Below, in pieces: positions 1-5,507 of a stretch of 5,507 bases of DNA; position 1 is the stretch's first letter; each line of letters starts with the position of its first letter. The notes beneath the pieces are model-generated. The model did not search any database, was not told the DNA's origin, and saw only the letters and a list, made by a program, of their open reading frames with translations. Origin of the DNA: Acidobacteriota bacterium (lineage in GTDB: Bacteria > Acidobacteriota > Blastocatellia > Pyrinomonadales > Pyrinomonadaceae); NCBI GenBank assembly GCA_003222835.1, contig QHXE01000355.1, positions 1-5,507 of the forward strand, read 5' to 3'. The translations under genes were made by a program, and so were the position numbers.

Positions 1-62
1 ACTCTTTCTGCCATCTGTGTCCTTAGAAATCCTCTCCTGACCAGGACTCTGTATCATCGCAT

Positions 63-1385
63 TCACAAACCTGCGCGTTTCGCCAAAGCACTCGCCTCGC
101 GATTCGCTTCTTCAATTACTACGCTTTCATCCACCGTCAACTCCCCATCGCGCATCACGACGCGTCCATCGATTATCGTCACCCGCACGTCAGAAGGCTG
201 GGCCGAATAAGCAAGGGAGGAAATCACATCTTGCTTCGGGCTGGAATGTAGTTGTTTGAGATCGACGACGATTACATCAGCGCGCTTGCCAATCTCAAGA
301 CTGCCGATTTCGTTTTCCAATCCCATTGCGCGCGCGCCGTCAATCGTTGCCATGCGCAGAGCGCGTGCCGCCGGCAAGACCTCCGGGCCGTGCAGAGCCT
401 TCTGCAGCAATGCCGCCGTGCGCATTTCGGTAAACATATCCAGCCGGTTGTTGCAGGCCGCGCCATCCGCGCCGAGAGAAACTGAAATGCCGCGCGCGAG
501 CATTTCAGAAACGCGCGCAATTCCGGATCCCAACTTCAGATTTGACGAGGGACAATGCGCGACATTTGTCTTAGTTCGCGCCAGAGTCTCCATTTCTTCA
601 TCATCAAGATGAATGCAGTGAGCCAGCAGCACGTGGGCCCCCGAGATTCCCAGCGAGTCAAGATATGCAACGTTGCGTAAGCCGCTCTCGCGCTCCACAA
701 TCTCGCATTCGCCCTTGTTTTCGGAAGCGTGAGTGTGAATCATCACCCGATGCTTCCTGGCCAGTTCTGAAACTTCGATCAACAGTTCACGCGTGCAACT
801 GACTGCAAACCGCGGTGCGAAACAACATCGCACACGACTATCGGCGCGTCCGTGCCAACTCTCAATCAACTCAACCGATTCGCGAATAGATTCGCGCGTT
901 TCTTCATGCAACTCTGACGGCACTTCGTCGCCCTTGTCCATCATGCACTTTCCGACCGTCGCGCGAAATCCGCTTTCTTCAACGACGCGCAGGACTTCTT
1001 CCGTGTGCCGCACCGTTTCCATGGTCAACGCGCACGTCGTGCCGCCCTTTATTAGTTCCGCAATACCGAGCCGCGCCGACGCGCGAATCGATTCTTTCGT
1101 GTGCGCCGCTTCCATCGGCCAGACACGCTTCTTGAGCCAGTCAATCAGCGCCAGATCGTCCGCCGCACCGCGAAACAGAGTTTGGCAAAGATGAATGTGC
1201 GTCTGCACAAAGCCGGGCAGCACGACGCAGTCGGTCGCATCGATCGTCTCAGCAGCGTCCGAGCCAATCCGTTTGCCGATTTCAGCAATGCGCCCTTCGC
1301 GAATAAACAGATCGCCGCTAACGATGGAGTTGTTTTGATCCATCGTCACAATCGTGGCGCCTTTGATGAGAATCGATCCGCTCAT
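63..1385 (-). CDS. Amidohydrolase, MtaD/SAH-deaminase type (probable adenosine-derivative deaminase)
   Basis: A 440-residue cytosolic metal-dependent deaminase of the amidohydrolase superfamily. The family includes 5'-methylthioadenosine/S-adenosylhomocysteine deaminase, 5'-deoxyadenosine deaminase and triazine hydrolases such as TrzA. All expected metal and catalytic positions are visible: HIH at residues 63-65 after [13 protein letters not shown] at 217-222 (His219 metal, Glu222 proton shuttle), AHC with His256, and the SLGADG motif with Asp307. [15 protein letters not shown] (274-288) and [10 protein letters not shown] just after Asp307 are typical of the nucleoside-deaminase branch. The N-terminal and C-terminal segments form the usual composite beta-sandwich ([16 protein letters not shown] near the end). 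Length is normal. The ATG at 1385 follows a promoter-like sequence but has no Shine-Dalgarno motif. The family is certain. The substrate is inferred: most likely deamination of SAH, MTA or 5'-deoxyadenosine in purine/methionine salvage, but guanine-like or triazine substrates cannot be excluded. Confidence 0.93.
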   Translation of the reverse strand: MSGSILIKGATIVTMDQNNSIVSGDLFIREGRIAEIGKRIGSDAAETIDATDCVVLPGFVQTHIHLCQTLFRGAADDLALIDWLKKRVWPMEAAHTKESIRASARLGIAELIKGGTTCALTMETVRHTEEVLRVVEESGFRATVGKCMMDKGDEVPSELHEETRESIRESVELIESWHGRADSRVRCCFAPRFAVSCTRELLIEVSELARKHRVMIHTHASENKGECEIVERESGLRNVAYLDSLGISGAHVLLAHCIHLDDEEMETLARTKTNVAHCPSSNLKLGSGIARVSEMLARGISVSLGADGAACNNRLDMFTEMRTAALLQKALHGPEVLPAARALRMATIDGARAMGLENEIGSLEIGKRADVIVVDLKQLHSSPKQDVISSLAYSAQPSDVRVTIIDGRVVMRDGELTVDESVVIEEANREASALAKRAGL

Positions 1386-1405
1386 TAAGGGAAGTGACCG
1401 GGCGG

Positions 1406-1435
1406 ATTATGCGAGGATCAGCGAAGCTCTGTAAA
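1406..1435 (-). promoter_or_regulatory. Candidate sigma-70 promoter of the amidohydrolase gene
   Basis: Read on the minus strand, TTTACA (1430-1435, 5 of 6 matches to TTGACA) is followed after 18 bases by CATAAT (1406-1411, 5 of 6 matches to TATAAT). Transcription would begin near 1399, giving a leader of only about 14 bases before the ATG at 1385. That agrees with the absence of a Shine-Dalgarno motif. This is a sequence match only; the start site is not proven. Confidence 0.55.
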
Positions 1436-1470
1436 GCCTGAACGCTGAAGCATAGAATGATCGAAAGAAT

Positions 1471-1588
1471 CTCATAGGTAAGGAAGGGTGGCTTGCCCCC
1501 GCTGGCTCAGAAAAGAAGATCAGGAATGTTTCTCTCTACTTCACCTTTGACAGCCAGCGGGGGCAAGCCACCCTTCCTTACCTGTGAG
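1471..1588. repeat. Long inverted repeat (palindromic element) between recA and the amidohydrolase gene
   Basis: The left arm 1476-1507 and the right arm 1552-1583 are perfect reverse complements over 32 bases. One mismatch (1475/1584) is followed by four more paired bases (1471-1474 with 1585-1588), giving 36 of 37 paired. The 44-base loop (1508-1551) is AT-richer and not itself paired. The arms are GC-rich, with GCTTGCCCCCGCTGGCT as core. No T-tract follows on either strand, so it is not a classical intrinsic terminator, though such a stem could stop or stabilise transcripts from recA. It has no coding capacity. Architecture fits a REP-like or miniature palindromic repeat; family membership is inferred. 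Confidence 0.9.
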
Positions 1589-1626
1589 GTCATATAGTTG
1601 AGTTCTAAACCCACCGGGTTAGTCAA

Positions 1627-2656
1627 TCATTTCTTTTCAGTCGATGCGGCTACAGCCTTCTTTTGTTCGGCCGGCGCTGCGTCCGCGGGCTCCTCGCGAA
1701 CCGGCAGGCCCAGCGCACGCTTTACATCAATCTCAACGCGCCGTAACACTTCCGGATTCTCTTTCAAAGTCTGCTTCGCGTTCTCGCGGCCCTGGCCCAG
1801 CCGTTCGCCTTTGTAAGAAAACCAGTTCGCGCGAGATGCCTTCGCCGTACATGATATCGAACTCGGCCTCACGGAACGGCGGTGCAACCTTGTTCTTGGC
1901 GACTTTAACCTTAGTGCGGTTTCCGACAACGCGGTCGCCGTCCTTGATGGCGCCGATGCGGCGAATGTCGAGCCGCAAAGACGAATAAAACTTCAGTGCG
2001 CGACCGCCGGTCGTGGTTTCGGGATTGCCGAACATCACGCCAATCTTCTCGCGAATTTGATTGATGAAGATGAAGCAAGTGTTCGACTGCGCTACGATCG
2101 CGGTCAGCTTACGCAAGGCCTGCGACATTAGACGCGCCTGCAAGCCGGGCAGCGAATCACCCATTTCGCCGTCGAGTTCCGCGCGCGGCACCAGTGCCGC
2201 GACTGAATCGACTACGATCACATCGACACCATTCGAGCGCACCAGAGCCTCGGCAATTTCCAGCGCCTGCTCGCCTGAATCTGGCTGTGAAATCAGCATG
2301 TCGTCAATCTTCACGCCAAGTTTTGCCGCGTATTCGGCATCCATCGCGTGTTCGGCGTCGATGTACGCCGCTACGCCGCCGGCAAGTTGTGCCTGCGCCA
2401 CGATGTGCATCGCCAAGGTTGATTTGCCGGAACTCTCAGGGCCGTAGATTTCGATGATGCGGCCACGCGGCACGCCGCCGACGCCGATCGCCGCATCCAG
2501 CGACAACGAAGTCGTCGATATCGCCGGCACGTCGGAAACATCGCGCTCGCCTAAGCGCATAATCGATCCTTTGCCGAATCTCTTTTCAATGTTGAGCAGC
2601 GCGGCTTCGATAGCGCGGCTGCGATCTGCAATTCGATCTTCAGGCATGATAGGCAT
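1627..2656 (-). pseudogene. recA: recA, recombinase A, disrupted by an internal frameshifting deletion
   Basis: RecA is the ATP-dependent strand-exchange protein that acts in homologous recombination and triggers LexA cleavage. Numbering from the ATG at 2656, residues 1-277 are fully canonical: Walker [10 protein letters not shown] (72-80), Walker B VIVVDS (146-151), the L2 DNA-binding loop within [20 protein letters not shown] (199-218), and [12 protein letters not shown] (266-277). The expected continuation (G-x-L-x-DLGV...EKSG) is absent. In this frame 30 unrelated residues follow and translation stops at 1733, giving 307 aa. The genuine C-terminal domain resumes in another frame at [19 protein letters not shown] and runs to the TGA at 1627, ending in a Lys/Glu/Ala-rich tail. 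Restoring the family's usual spacing needs about 17 residues plus 2 bases, about 53 nt, and would give a normal protein of about 360 aa. The start at 2656 is preferred for its upstream GAGGAG; ATG 2647 is possible. Identity is certain. Whether the lesion is biological or an assembly error is not. Confidence 0.9.
1826..1832 (-). other. Deletion/frameshift junction inside recA
   Basis: The recA-sense heptamer GCGCGAA sits exactly where the two recA reading frames meet. Upstream it finishes S-R-E (TCG CGC GAA) of the GEGISRE motif; read one base later it gives ..GCG AAC TGG, entering NWFSYKGE of the C-terminal domain. The frame change requires the loss of 3k+2 bases, and the family spacing between these motifs suggests k = 17. 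Loss between two short matching sequences would leave one copy at such a junction. The exact length of that match is inferred, because the missing copy cannot be seen. Confidence 0.8.
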
Positions 2657-2668
2657 CTCTTTCTTCTG

Positions 2669-2674
2669 CTCCTC
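2669..2674 (-). promoter_or_regulatory. Shine-Dalgarno candidate for recA
   Basis: GAGGAG on the minus strand lies 12 bases upstream of the ATG at 2656, slightly long, and 21 bases upstream of the alternative ATG at 2647. It therefore favours 2656 (protein beginning MPIMPEDR) as the recA start. The purine-rich AAGAAAGAG next to the ATG could also contribute. Confidence 0.5.
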
Positions 2675-2727
2675 TTCCGCTTTGGATTTAGTTGTGATTC
2701 CGTTCGTCCCACAGCTTAATGGGAGAG

Positions 2728-2736
2728 AGAATAACA
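2728..2736 (-). promoter_or_regulatory. Weak candidate extended -10 of recA promoter
   Basis: TGTTATTCT on the minus strand has the TGn extension plus TATTCT (4 of 6 matches to TATAAT). It would give a leader of about 65 bases ending at the ATG at 2656. No -35 hexamer better than chance is present at 16-18 bases, so this call rests on the extended -10 and position alone. Confidence 0.25.
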
Positions 2737-3068
2737 CAACTCAAGCAGGAATGGAACAGAGTTGCACGGATGAAACAGAGGTTTGTCCAGAGGGTCAGGA
2801 GTTCTCAACCGATTGCGCGGCTCGACAGCCCTCTCTGCGCTACCCATTGTTCGTGGGATGAGATCGCGCAACGTCACTATCAAAGTCCAAAAGGCGCGTA
2901 AGAATACTCCGGTTGGACCGTTTCGTCGAGGCTGAATCAGACTGCTTGCCAGTAAAAGTGCCCGCCGCTGTCGATTCGTGCTAGCTGAGAAAAGCTTTGC
3001 TAGGGCCAAAGCGATCGGCGATAAATCCAACTGAACTAGAAGTTCCCCTGCCAGCGGACTCCGCCCGG

Positions 3069-3872
3069 TTACCGTGCCGGCGCCTGTGGCGACACTAAGC
3101 GTGACGCCAGCCCGCTTATCCGCTCGACGACTTGCGCCGAATTACCACAACGCTCGATTTCCATGACAATCGCCGAACCAACGACTGCCGCATCCGCGTA
3201 CCGCCAAACATCACCAACATGTTCGGGTTTTGAAATGCCAAAACCTACCGCGACCGGCAAATCGGAAAACCGGCGCACGCGTTCGACCAGATGTTCAGCT
3301 TCGACGCTCATCTCTTCACGGGCGCCAGTGATACCTGCCCGCGAGACGGCATAGATGAAACCGCTGGCGCACCCGGCAACCATTTTCAAACGTTCGTCGG
3401 TTGAAGTTGGCGCGACCAGAAAGATCATGTCAAGCTCGTGTGCGCGAAGGACGGAAGCAAACTCGCTCGCTTCTTCGGGCACAAGATCCGTTACCAAAAT
3501 GCCATCGACGCCCACATCCTTCGCTTTGTCAGCGAGCTTTTCGATTCCAAATTGAAATAACGGATTGAAATAACTGAAGAGAACAAGGGGAACGTCAGTC
3601 TGCTTACGTGCTTCGGCCACGGTGCGCAAAATCTCGGAGAGCCCGAAACCGTGACGCAACGCGCGTTCGGAAGCGCGCTGGATCACTGGCCCGTCCGCCA
3701 TCGGATCGCTGAATGGCACGCCTAGTTCGATTACAGTGGCACCGGCGCGCGCGAGTTCGACGATTAGTTCGCGCGTGGTTTCAAGATCGGGATCGCCGGC
3801 AGTAATAAAGGGGATGAAGCCCTTTCTCCGCTCCCGCTTCAAAGCATTAAACGCTCTGGTAATTTGACTCAC
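3069..3872 (-). CDS. trpA: Tryptophan synthase alpha chain
   Basis: A 267-residue TIM-barrel protein that cleaves indole-3-glycerol phosphate to indole and glyceraldehyde-3-phosphate. Indole is channelled to TrpB in the alpha2-beta2 complex, the last step of tryptophan synthesis. Catalytic residues fall at exactly the Salmonella positions: Glu49 and Asp60 in IELGVPFSDPMADGP. Also present are GFIPFITAGDPD (18-29), YFNPLFQFG, AVSRAGITGAR of the active-site loop, and the phosphate-binding VGFGIS and GSAIV segments. The GTG at 3872 is the only start that gives this numbering; an in-frame stop lies five codons upstream. No Shine-Dalgarno motif precedes it. The gene lies 86 bases downstream of trpB in the same direction, and the gap is filled by a perfect palindrome ending 9 bases before the start. 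trpA expression therefore probably depends on trpB transcription and perhaps translation. Stop is TAA at 3069. Confidence 0.97.
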   Translation of the reverse strand: MSQITRAFNALKRERRKGFIPFITAGDPDLETTRELIVELARAGATVIELGVPFSDPMADGPVIQRASERALRHGFGLSEILRTVAEARKQTDVPLVLFSYFNPLFQFGIEKLADKAKDVGVDGILVTDLVPEEASEFASVLRAHELDMIFLVAPTSTDERLKMVAGCASGFIYAVSRAGITGAREEMSVEAEHLVERVRRFSDLPVAVGFGISKPEHVGDVWRYADAAVVGSAIVMEIERCGNSAQVVERISGLASRLVSPQAPAR

Positions 3873-3881
3873 GTTGTCAGT

Positions 3882-3982
3882 TCGTTACAGAACCGCGAGC
3901 GGTAGCGACCGGCCCGCTTTCCTTAAGCAGTCTTCTTCAACAAGACAAAGGCCGGTCGCTACCGCTCGCGGTTCTGTAACGA
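3882..3982. repeat. Perfect inverted repeat in the trpB-trpA junction
   Basis: Arm 3882-3914 is the exact reverse complement of arm 3950-3982 (33 of 33 bases) around a 35-base loop (3915-3949). The arm core is GAACCGCGAGCGGTAGCGAC, which itself contains the small palindrome ACCGC-GA-GCGGT. The 3950-3982 arm overlaps the trpB 3' end: it encodes the last seven residues SLQNRER and the TAG stop. The opposite arm ends 9 bases before the trpA GTG. No T-tract follows, so it is not a standard terminator. In mRNA it could form a very stable hairpin between the two cistrons. REP- or MITE-like origin is inferred from the architecture and its likeness to the element at 1471-1588. Confidence 0.92.
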
Positions 3983-5170
3983 CTCCCGCACCGTGTCCAC
4001 ATCCTTGTCGCCGCGACCTGACAAGTTGACGATTAAGACCTGATCGCTCGTCACCTCGCGCGCAACTTTCAACGCGTGCGCCACGGCGTGCGCGGACTCC
4101 AGCGCGGGAATAATTCCTTCCAGCTTCGACAAAGTTTGAAAAGCTTCGAGCGCTTCATCGTCGGAAACGCAGGTGTATTCGACGCGTCCGCTGTCATGAA
4201 GGAACGCGTGCTCGGGTCCAATGGAAGGATAGTCGAGGCCTGCGGAGATCGAGTGCGTCGTCGCAATCTGTCCCCGCTCGTCTTGCAGCACATAACTCAT
4301 CGTGCCTTGTAACACGCCGGGCCGGCCTCCGCCATTCGCGTTGAATCGCGCCGCGTGCTGGCCCAATTCGCTGCCGATGCCGCCGGCTTCGACGCCAATC
4401 ATACGCACGGAGTCATCGGCGAGAAACGGATGGAAGAGCCCGATGGAATTCGATCCGCCACCAACGCAGGCAAACAAACAATCGGGCAAGCGGCCTTCCT
4501 TCTCCATAATCTGCGTGCGAGTTTCGCGTCCAATCACGCTTTGGAATTCGCGGACCATCAGCGGATATGGATGCGGACCTAGCGCGCTGCCCAGCAAGTA
4601 ATACGTATCGGCGACATTAGTTACCCAGTCACGCAGCGCTTCGTTAATTGCATCTTTCAGGGTGCGCGATCCGGCCTCAACTTCACGCACTTCGGCGCCG
4701 AGCAGTCGCATGCGAAAGACATTCAGGGCCTGCCGCCGCATGTCTTCCGATCCCATGTAAACAACGCAATCCAGACCGAACAGCGCGCAAACGGTCGCCG
4801 TTGCGACGCCGTGTTGACCGGCCCCCGTTTCCGCGATGATGCGTTGCTTGCCCATGCGTCGCGCCAACAGAAGTTGTCCGAGCGTATTGTTGATTTTGTG
4901 CGCGCCGGTGTGCAGGAGATCTTCGCGCTTGAGATAGATGCGGGCGCCGCCCGCGGACTCAGTTAAGCGCTGCACAGAGAAAAGCGGGGTCGGGCGTCCC
5001 GCATAATCTCTTAAGAGAGAATCAAGTTCTTCTCGAAAACTTTCATCTGCACGTGCAGATTCAAACGCCGCCGCCAACTCCTCCAACGGCGCCATCAAAG
5101 TCTCCGGCACGAAGCGACCGCCGTATCGGCCCCAGTGTCCGAGCGAATCAGGTTGAGTTACTTGTTTCAC
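3959..5170 (-). CDS. trpB: Tryptophan synthase beta chain
   Basis: A 403-residue PLP enzyme that condenses indole with L-serine to make tryptophan, as the partner of TrpA. Numbered from the GTG at 5170, the PLP-binding lysine is Lys92 in HTGAHKINN, the catalytic glutamate is Glu114 in AETGAGQHG, the phosphate-binding loop is GGGSN at 237-241, and SGRGDKD closes the protein. All are offset by five from Salmonella TrpB, so it is the canonical TrpB1 type. The frame stays open to a GTG at 5257 (432 aa), but the extra 29 residues are not family-like and contain a -10-like box, so the GTG at 5170 is chosen; it lacks a Shine-Dalgarno motif. The last seven residues and stop lie within an inverted repeat, so the native C-terminus has apparently been replaced. 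trpA follows in the same direction. No other trp genes are in view. Confidence 0.96.
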   Translation of the reverse strand: MKQVTQPDSLGHWGRYGGRFVPETLMAPLEELAAAFESARADESFREELDSLLRDYAGRPTPLFSVQRLTESAGGARIYLKREDLLHTGAHKINNTLGQLLLARRMGKQRIIAETGAGQHGVATATVCALFGLDCVVYMGSEDMRRQALNVFRMRLLGAEVREVEAGSRTLKDAINEALRDWVTNVADTYYLLGSALGPHPYPLMVREFQSVIGRETRTQIMEKEGRLPDCLFACVGGGSNSIGLFHPFLADDSVRMIGVEAGGIGSELGQHAARFNANGGGRPGVLQGTMSYVLQDERGQIATTHSISAGLDYPSIGPEHAFLHDSGRVEYTCVSDDEALEAFQTLSKLEGIIPALESAHAVAHALKVAREVTSDQVLIVNLSGRGDKDVDTVRESLQNRER

Positions 5171-5194
5171 GTGATTAGTTTTGCGCGCGAGGAC

Positions 5195-5200
5195 AGTATA
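5195..5200 (-). promoter_or_regulatory. Candidate -10 box for trpBA
   Basis: TATACT on the minus strand (5 of 6 matches to TATAAT) would place the transcript start near 5188, about 18 bases before the GTG at 5170. No good -35 is visible at the usual distance. It supports the shorter trpB start, because a start at 5257 would lie upstream of it. No attenuator leader peptide with consecutive Trp codons or T-box-like structure is seen in the short leader. Confidence 0.35.
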
Positions 5201-5346
5201 ACGCACTCTCCTAAGCCTCGCATGATCGTCGGCACAACTGACCGGCAGCCCGTTCACGGATAGAGACGATAGGACTCGTTGGCTTGCTACATGCTATTAA
5301 TTTGTGATAAATGCGCCCTCGCAGTTTGCCAAAAGTCTCAAATCAC

Positions 5347-5353
5347 AGAGGAG
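5347..5353 (+). promoter_or_regulatory. Strong Shine-Dalgarno of the 5361 gene
   Basis: AGAGGAG lies seven bases before the ATG at 5361, an ideal spacing. It fixes the start of the partial membrane-protein gene and contrasts with trpB, trpA and the amidohydrolase gene, which have no such motif. Confidence 0.75.
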
Positions 5354-5360
5354 TAAACTA

Positions 5361-5507
5361 ATGCTCAGAGCTGTTTTGGCGGTGATCGTTAGCTATATCG
5401 TGATGTTCCTGCTGATTTTCGCGGCTTTTAGTTCCGCGTATCTGATATTGGGCGCTGATCAGGCTTTCAAACCCAAGTTGTTCCTGGCTTCGAATCGGTG
5501 GATTGCG
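5361..5507 (+). CDS. Hypothetical membrane protein, N-terminal fragment (runs off window)
   Basis: Only the first 49 codons are in the window; the frame is open to the last base. The ATG at 5361 has an excellent ribosome binding site. Residues 4-30 form one long hydrophobic segment (VLAVIVSYIVMFLLIFAAFS core), which is either an uncleaved membrane anchor or the first of several transmembrane helices. A polar stretch follows (GADQAFKPK), then a second hydrophobic region appears to begin before the window ends. One arginine at position 3 suggests a cytoplasmic N-terminus. No domain is recognised and no function is proposed. It is transcribed divergently from trpBA across a 190-base gap and need not be related to it. 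Confidence 0.75.
   Translation, partial: MLRAVLAVIVSYIVMFLLIFAAFSSAYLILGADQAFKPKLFLASNRWIA

Larger units (their letters stand above)
2657..3068. other. Intergenic region upstream of recA, no supported gene
   Basis: This 412-base gap between trpA and recA contains no ORF I would accept. A minus-strand open frame across 2716-3030 has no recognisable motif, low-complexity basic/leucine composition and overlaps the recA leader. The gap should contain the recA promoter. The best candidate is an extended -10, TGTTATTCT on the minus strand (2728-2736), with no good -35; transcription would start near 2721. The leader would contain a small 5-bp hairpin (2707-2711 paired with 2720-2724). Just upstream lie two imperfect copies of a 12-mer (2751-2762 and 2770-2781). 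I see no convincing GAAC-N4-GTTC or CTGT-N8-ACAG SOS box, and no terminator with a T-tract behind trpA. Confidence 0.6.

Noticed and set aside
1..62. Possible feature in the 62 bases after the amidohydrolase stop
   Set aside because: Too short, with no hairpin, T-tract or start codon context that can be supported.
252..612. Plus-strand open frames antisense to the amidohydrolase gene (also 793-1388)
   Set aside because: They mirror the codon structure of a strongly supported gene on the other strand, with Arg/Ala/Ser-rich products and no motifs.
1471..1588. Inverted repeat as an intrinsic terminator for recA
   Set aside because: Arms are too long and the loop too large, and there is no T-tract after the stem on either strand. 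An effect on transcription is possible, but the call is not supported.
1850..1929. Independent small gene starting at 1929 and ending at 1627 on the minus strand
   Set aside because: Its first ~30 codons are an out-of-frame reading of recA; only the part below about 1830 is real, and that is the RecA C-terminal domain displaced by the deletion.
2657..2737. Longer recA start (GTG at 2737) adding 27 residues
   Set aside because: The extra residues are not RecA-like, overlap the likely promoter and leader, and a GAGGAG motif favours the ATG at 2656.
2061..2861. Plus-strand open frames antisense to recA
   Set aside because: Shadow frames of a conserved gene; products are Ser/Ala/Arg-rich with no domain.
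2981..3003. CTAGC...GCTAG inverted repeat downstream of trpA as a terminator
   Set aside because: Only five paired bases around a 13-base loop and no following T-run; chance level.
2716..3030. A 104-codon minus-strand open frame between trpA and recA
   Set aside because: No recognisable motif, no ribosome binding site, composition like translated non-coding DNA, and it overlaps the recA leader and promoter zone.
3882..3982. CRISPR-like or transposon-end interpretation of the trpBA palindrome
   Set aside because: Only two inverted arms with one loop, no direct repeat array, no spacers and no transposase gene in the window.

Overview
The window holds four protein-coding loci on the minus strand and the first 49 codons of a fifth on the plus strand. 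In minus-strand transcription order they are trpB, trpA, recA and an MtaD-type amidohydrolase (nucleoside deaminase) gene; the divergent plus-strand gene starts at 5361 and encodes a membrane protein. Base composition looks moderately GC-rich. Proteins of the recA and amidohydrolase types, dense tryptophan genes and long perfect palindromes in intergenic gaps fit a soil-type bacterium. My best guess is Acidobacteriota (Blastocatellia/Pyrinomonadales-like), but this is inference from general resemblance, not a search.

Layout. 1-62: end of an intergenic gap with nothing recognisable. 63-1385: amidohydrolase with a complete metal-site motif set, preceded by a good promoter (1406-1435). 1386-1626: intergenic, dominated by a long inverted repeat (1471-1588). 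1627-2656: recA, split into two frames by what looks like an internal deletion of about 53 bases at 1826-1832. 2657-3068: a 412-base gap with the presumed recA promoter region. 3069-3872: trpA. 3873-3958: trpB-trpA gap, almost filled by a second perfect inverted repeat (3882-3982) whose outer arm also encodes the end and stop codon of trpB. 3959-5170: trpB. 5171-5360: divergent gap. 5361-5507: membrane protein, running off the window.

How the genes relate. TrpB and TrpA are the two subunits of tryptophan synthase and form the one clear functional unit here. recA and the amidohydrolase are separate housekeeping or salvage functions; each has an intergenic gap of its own and nothing suggests an operon with trpBA.

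The two points most worth checking are the apparently broken recA and the palindromic element in the trpBA junction. That element replaces the trpB 3' end and may gate trpA translation. I found no evidence for a new defence, CRISPR or mobile-enzyme system; most of the coding content is ordinary.
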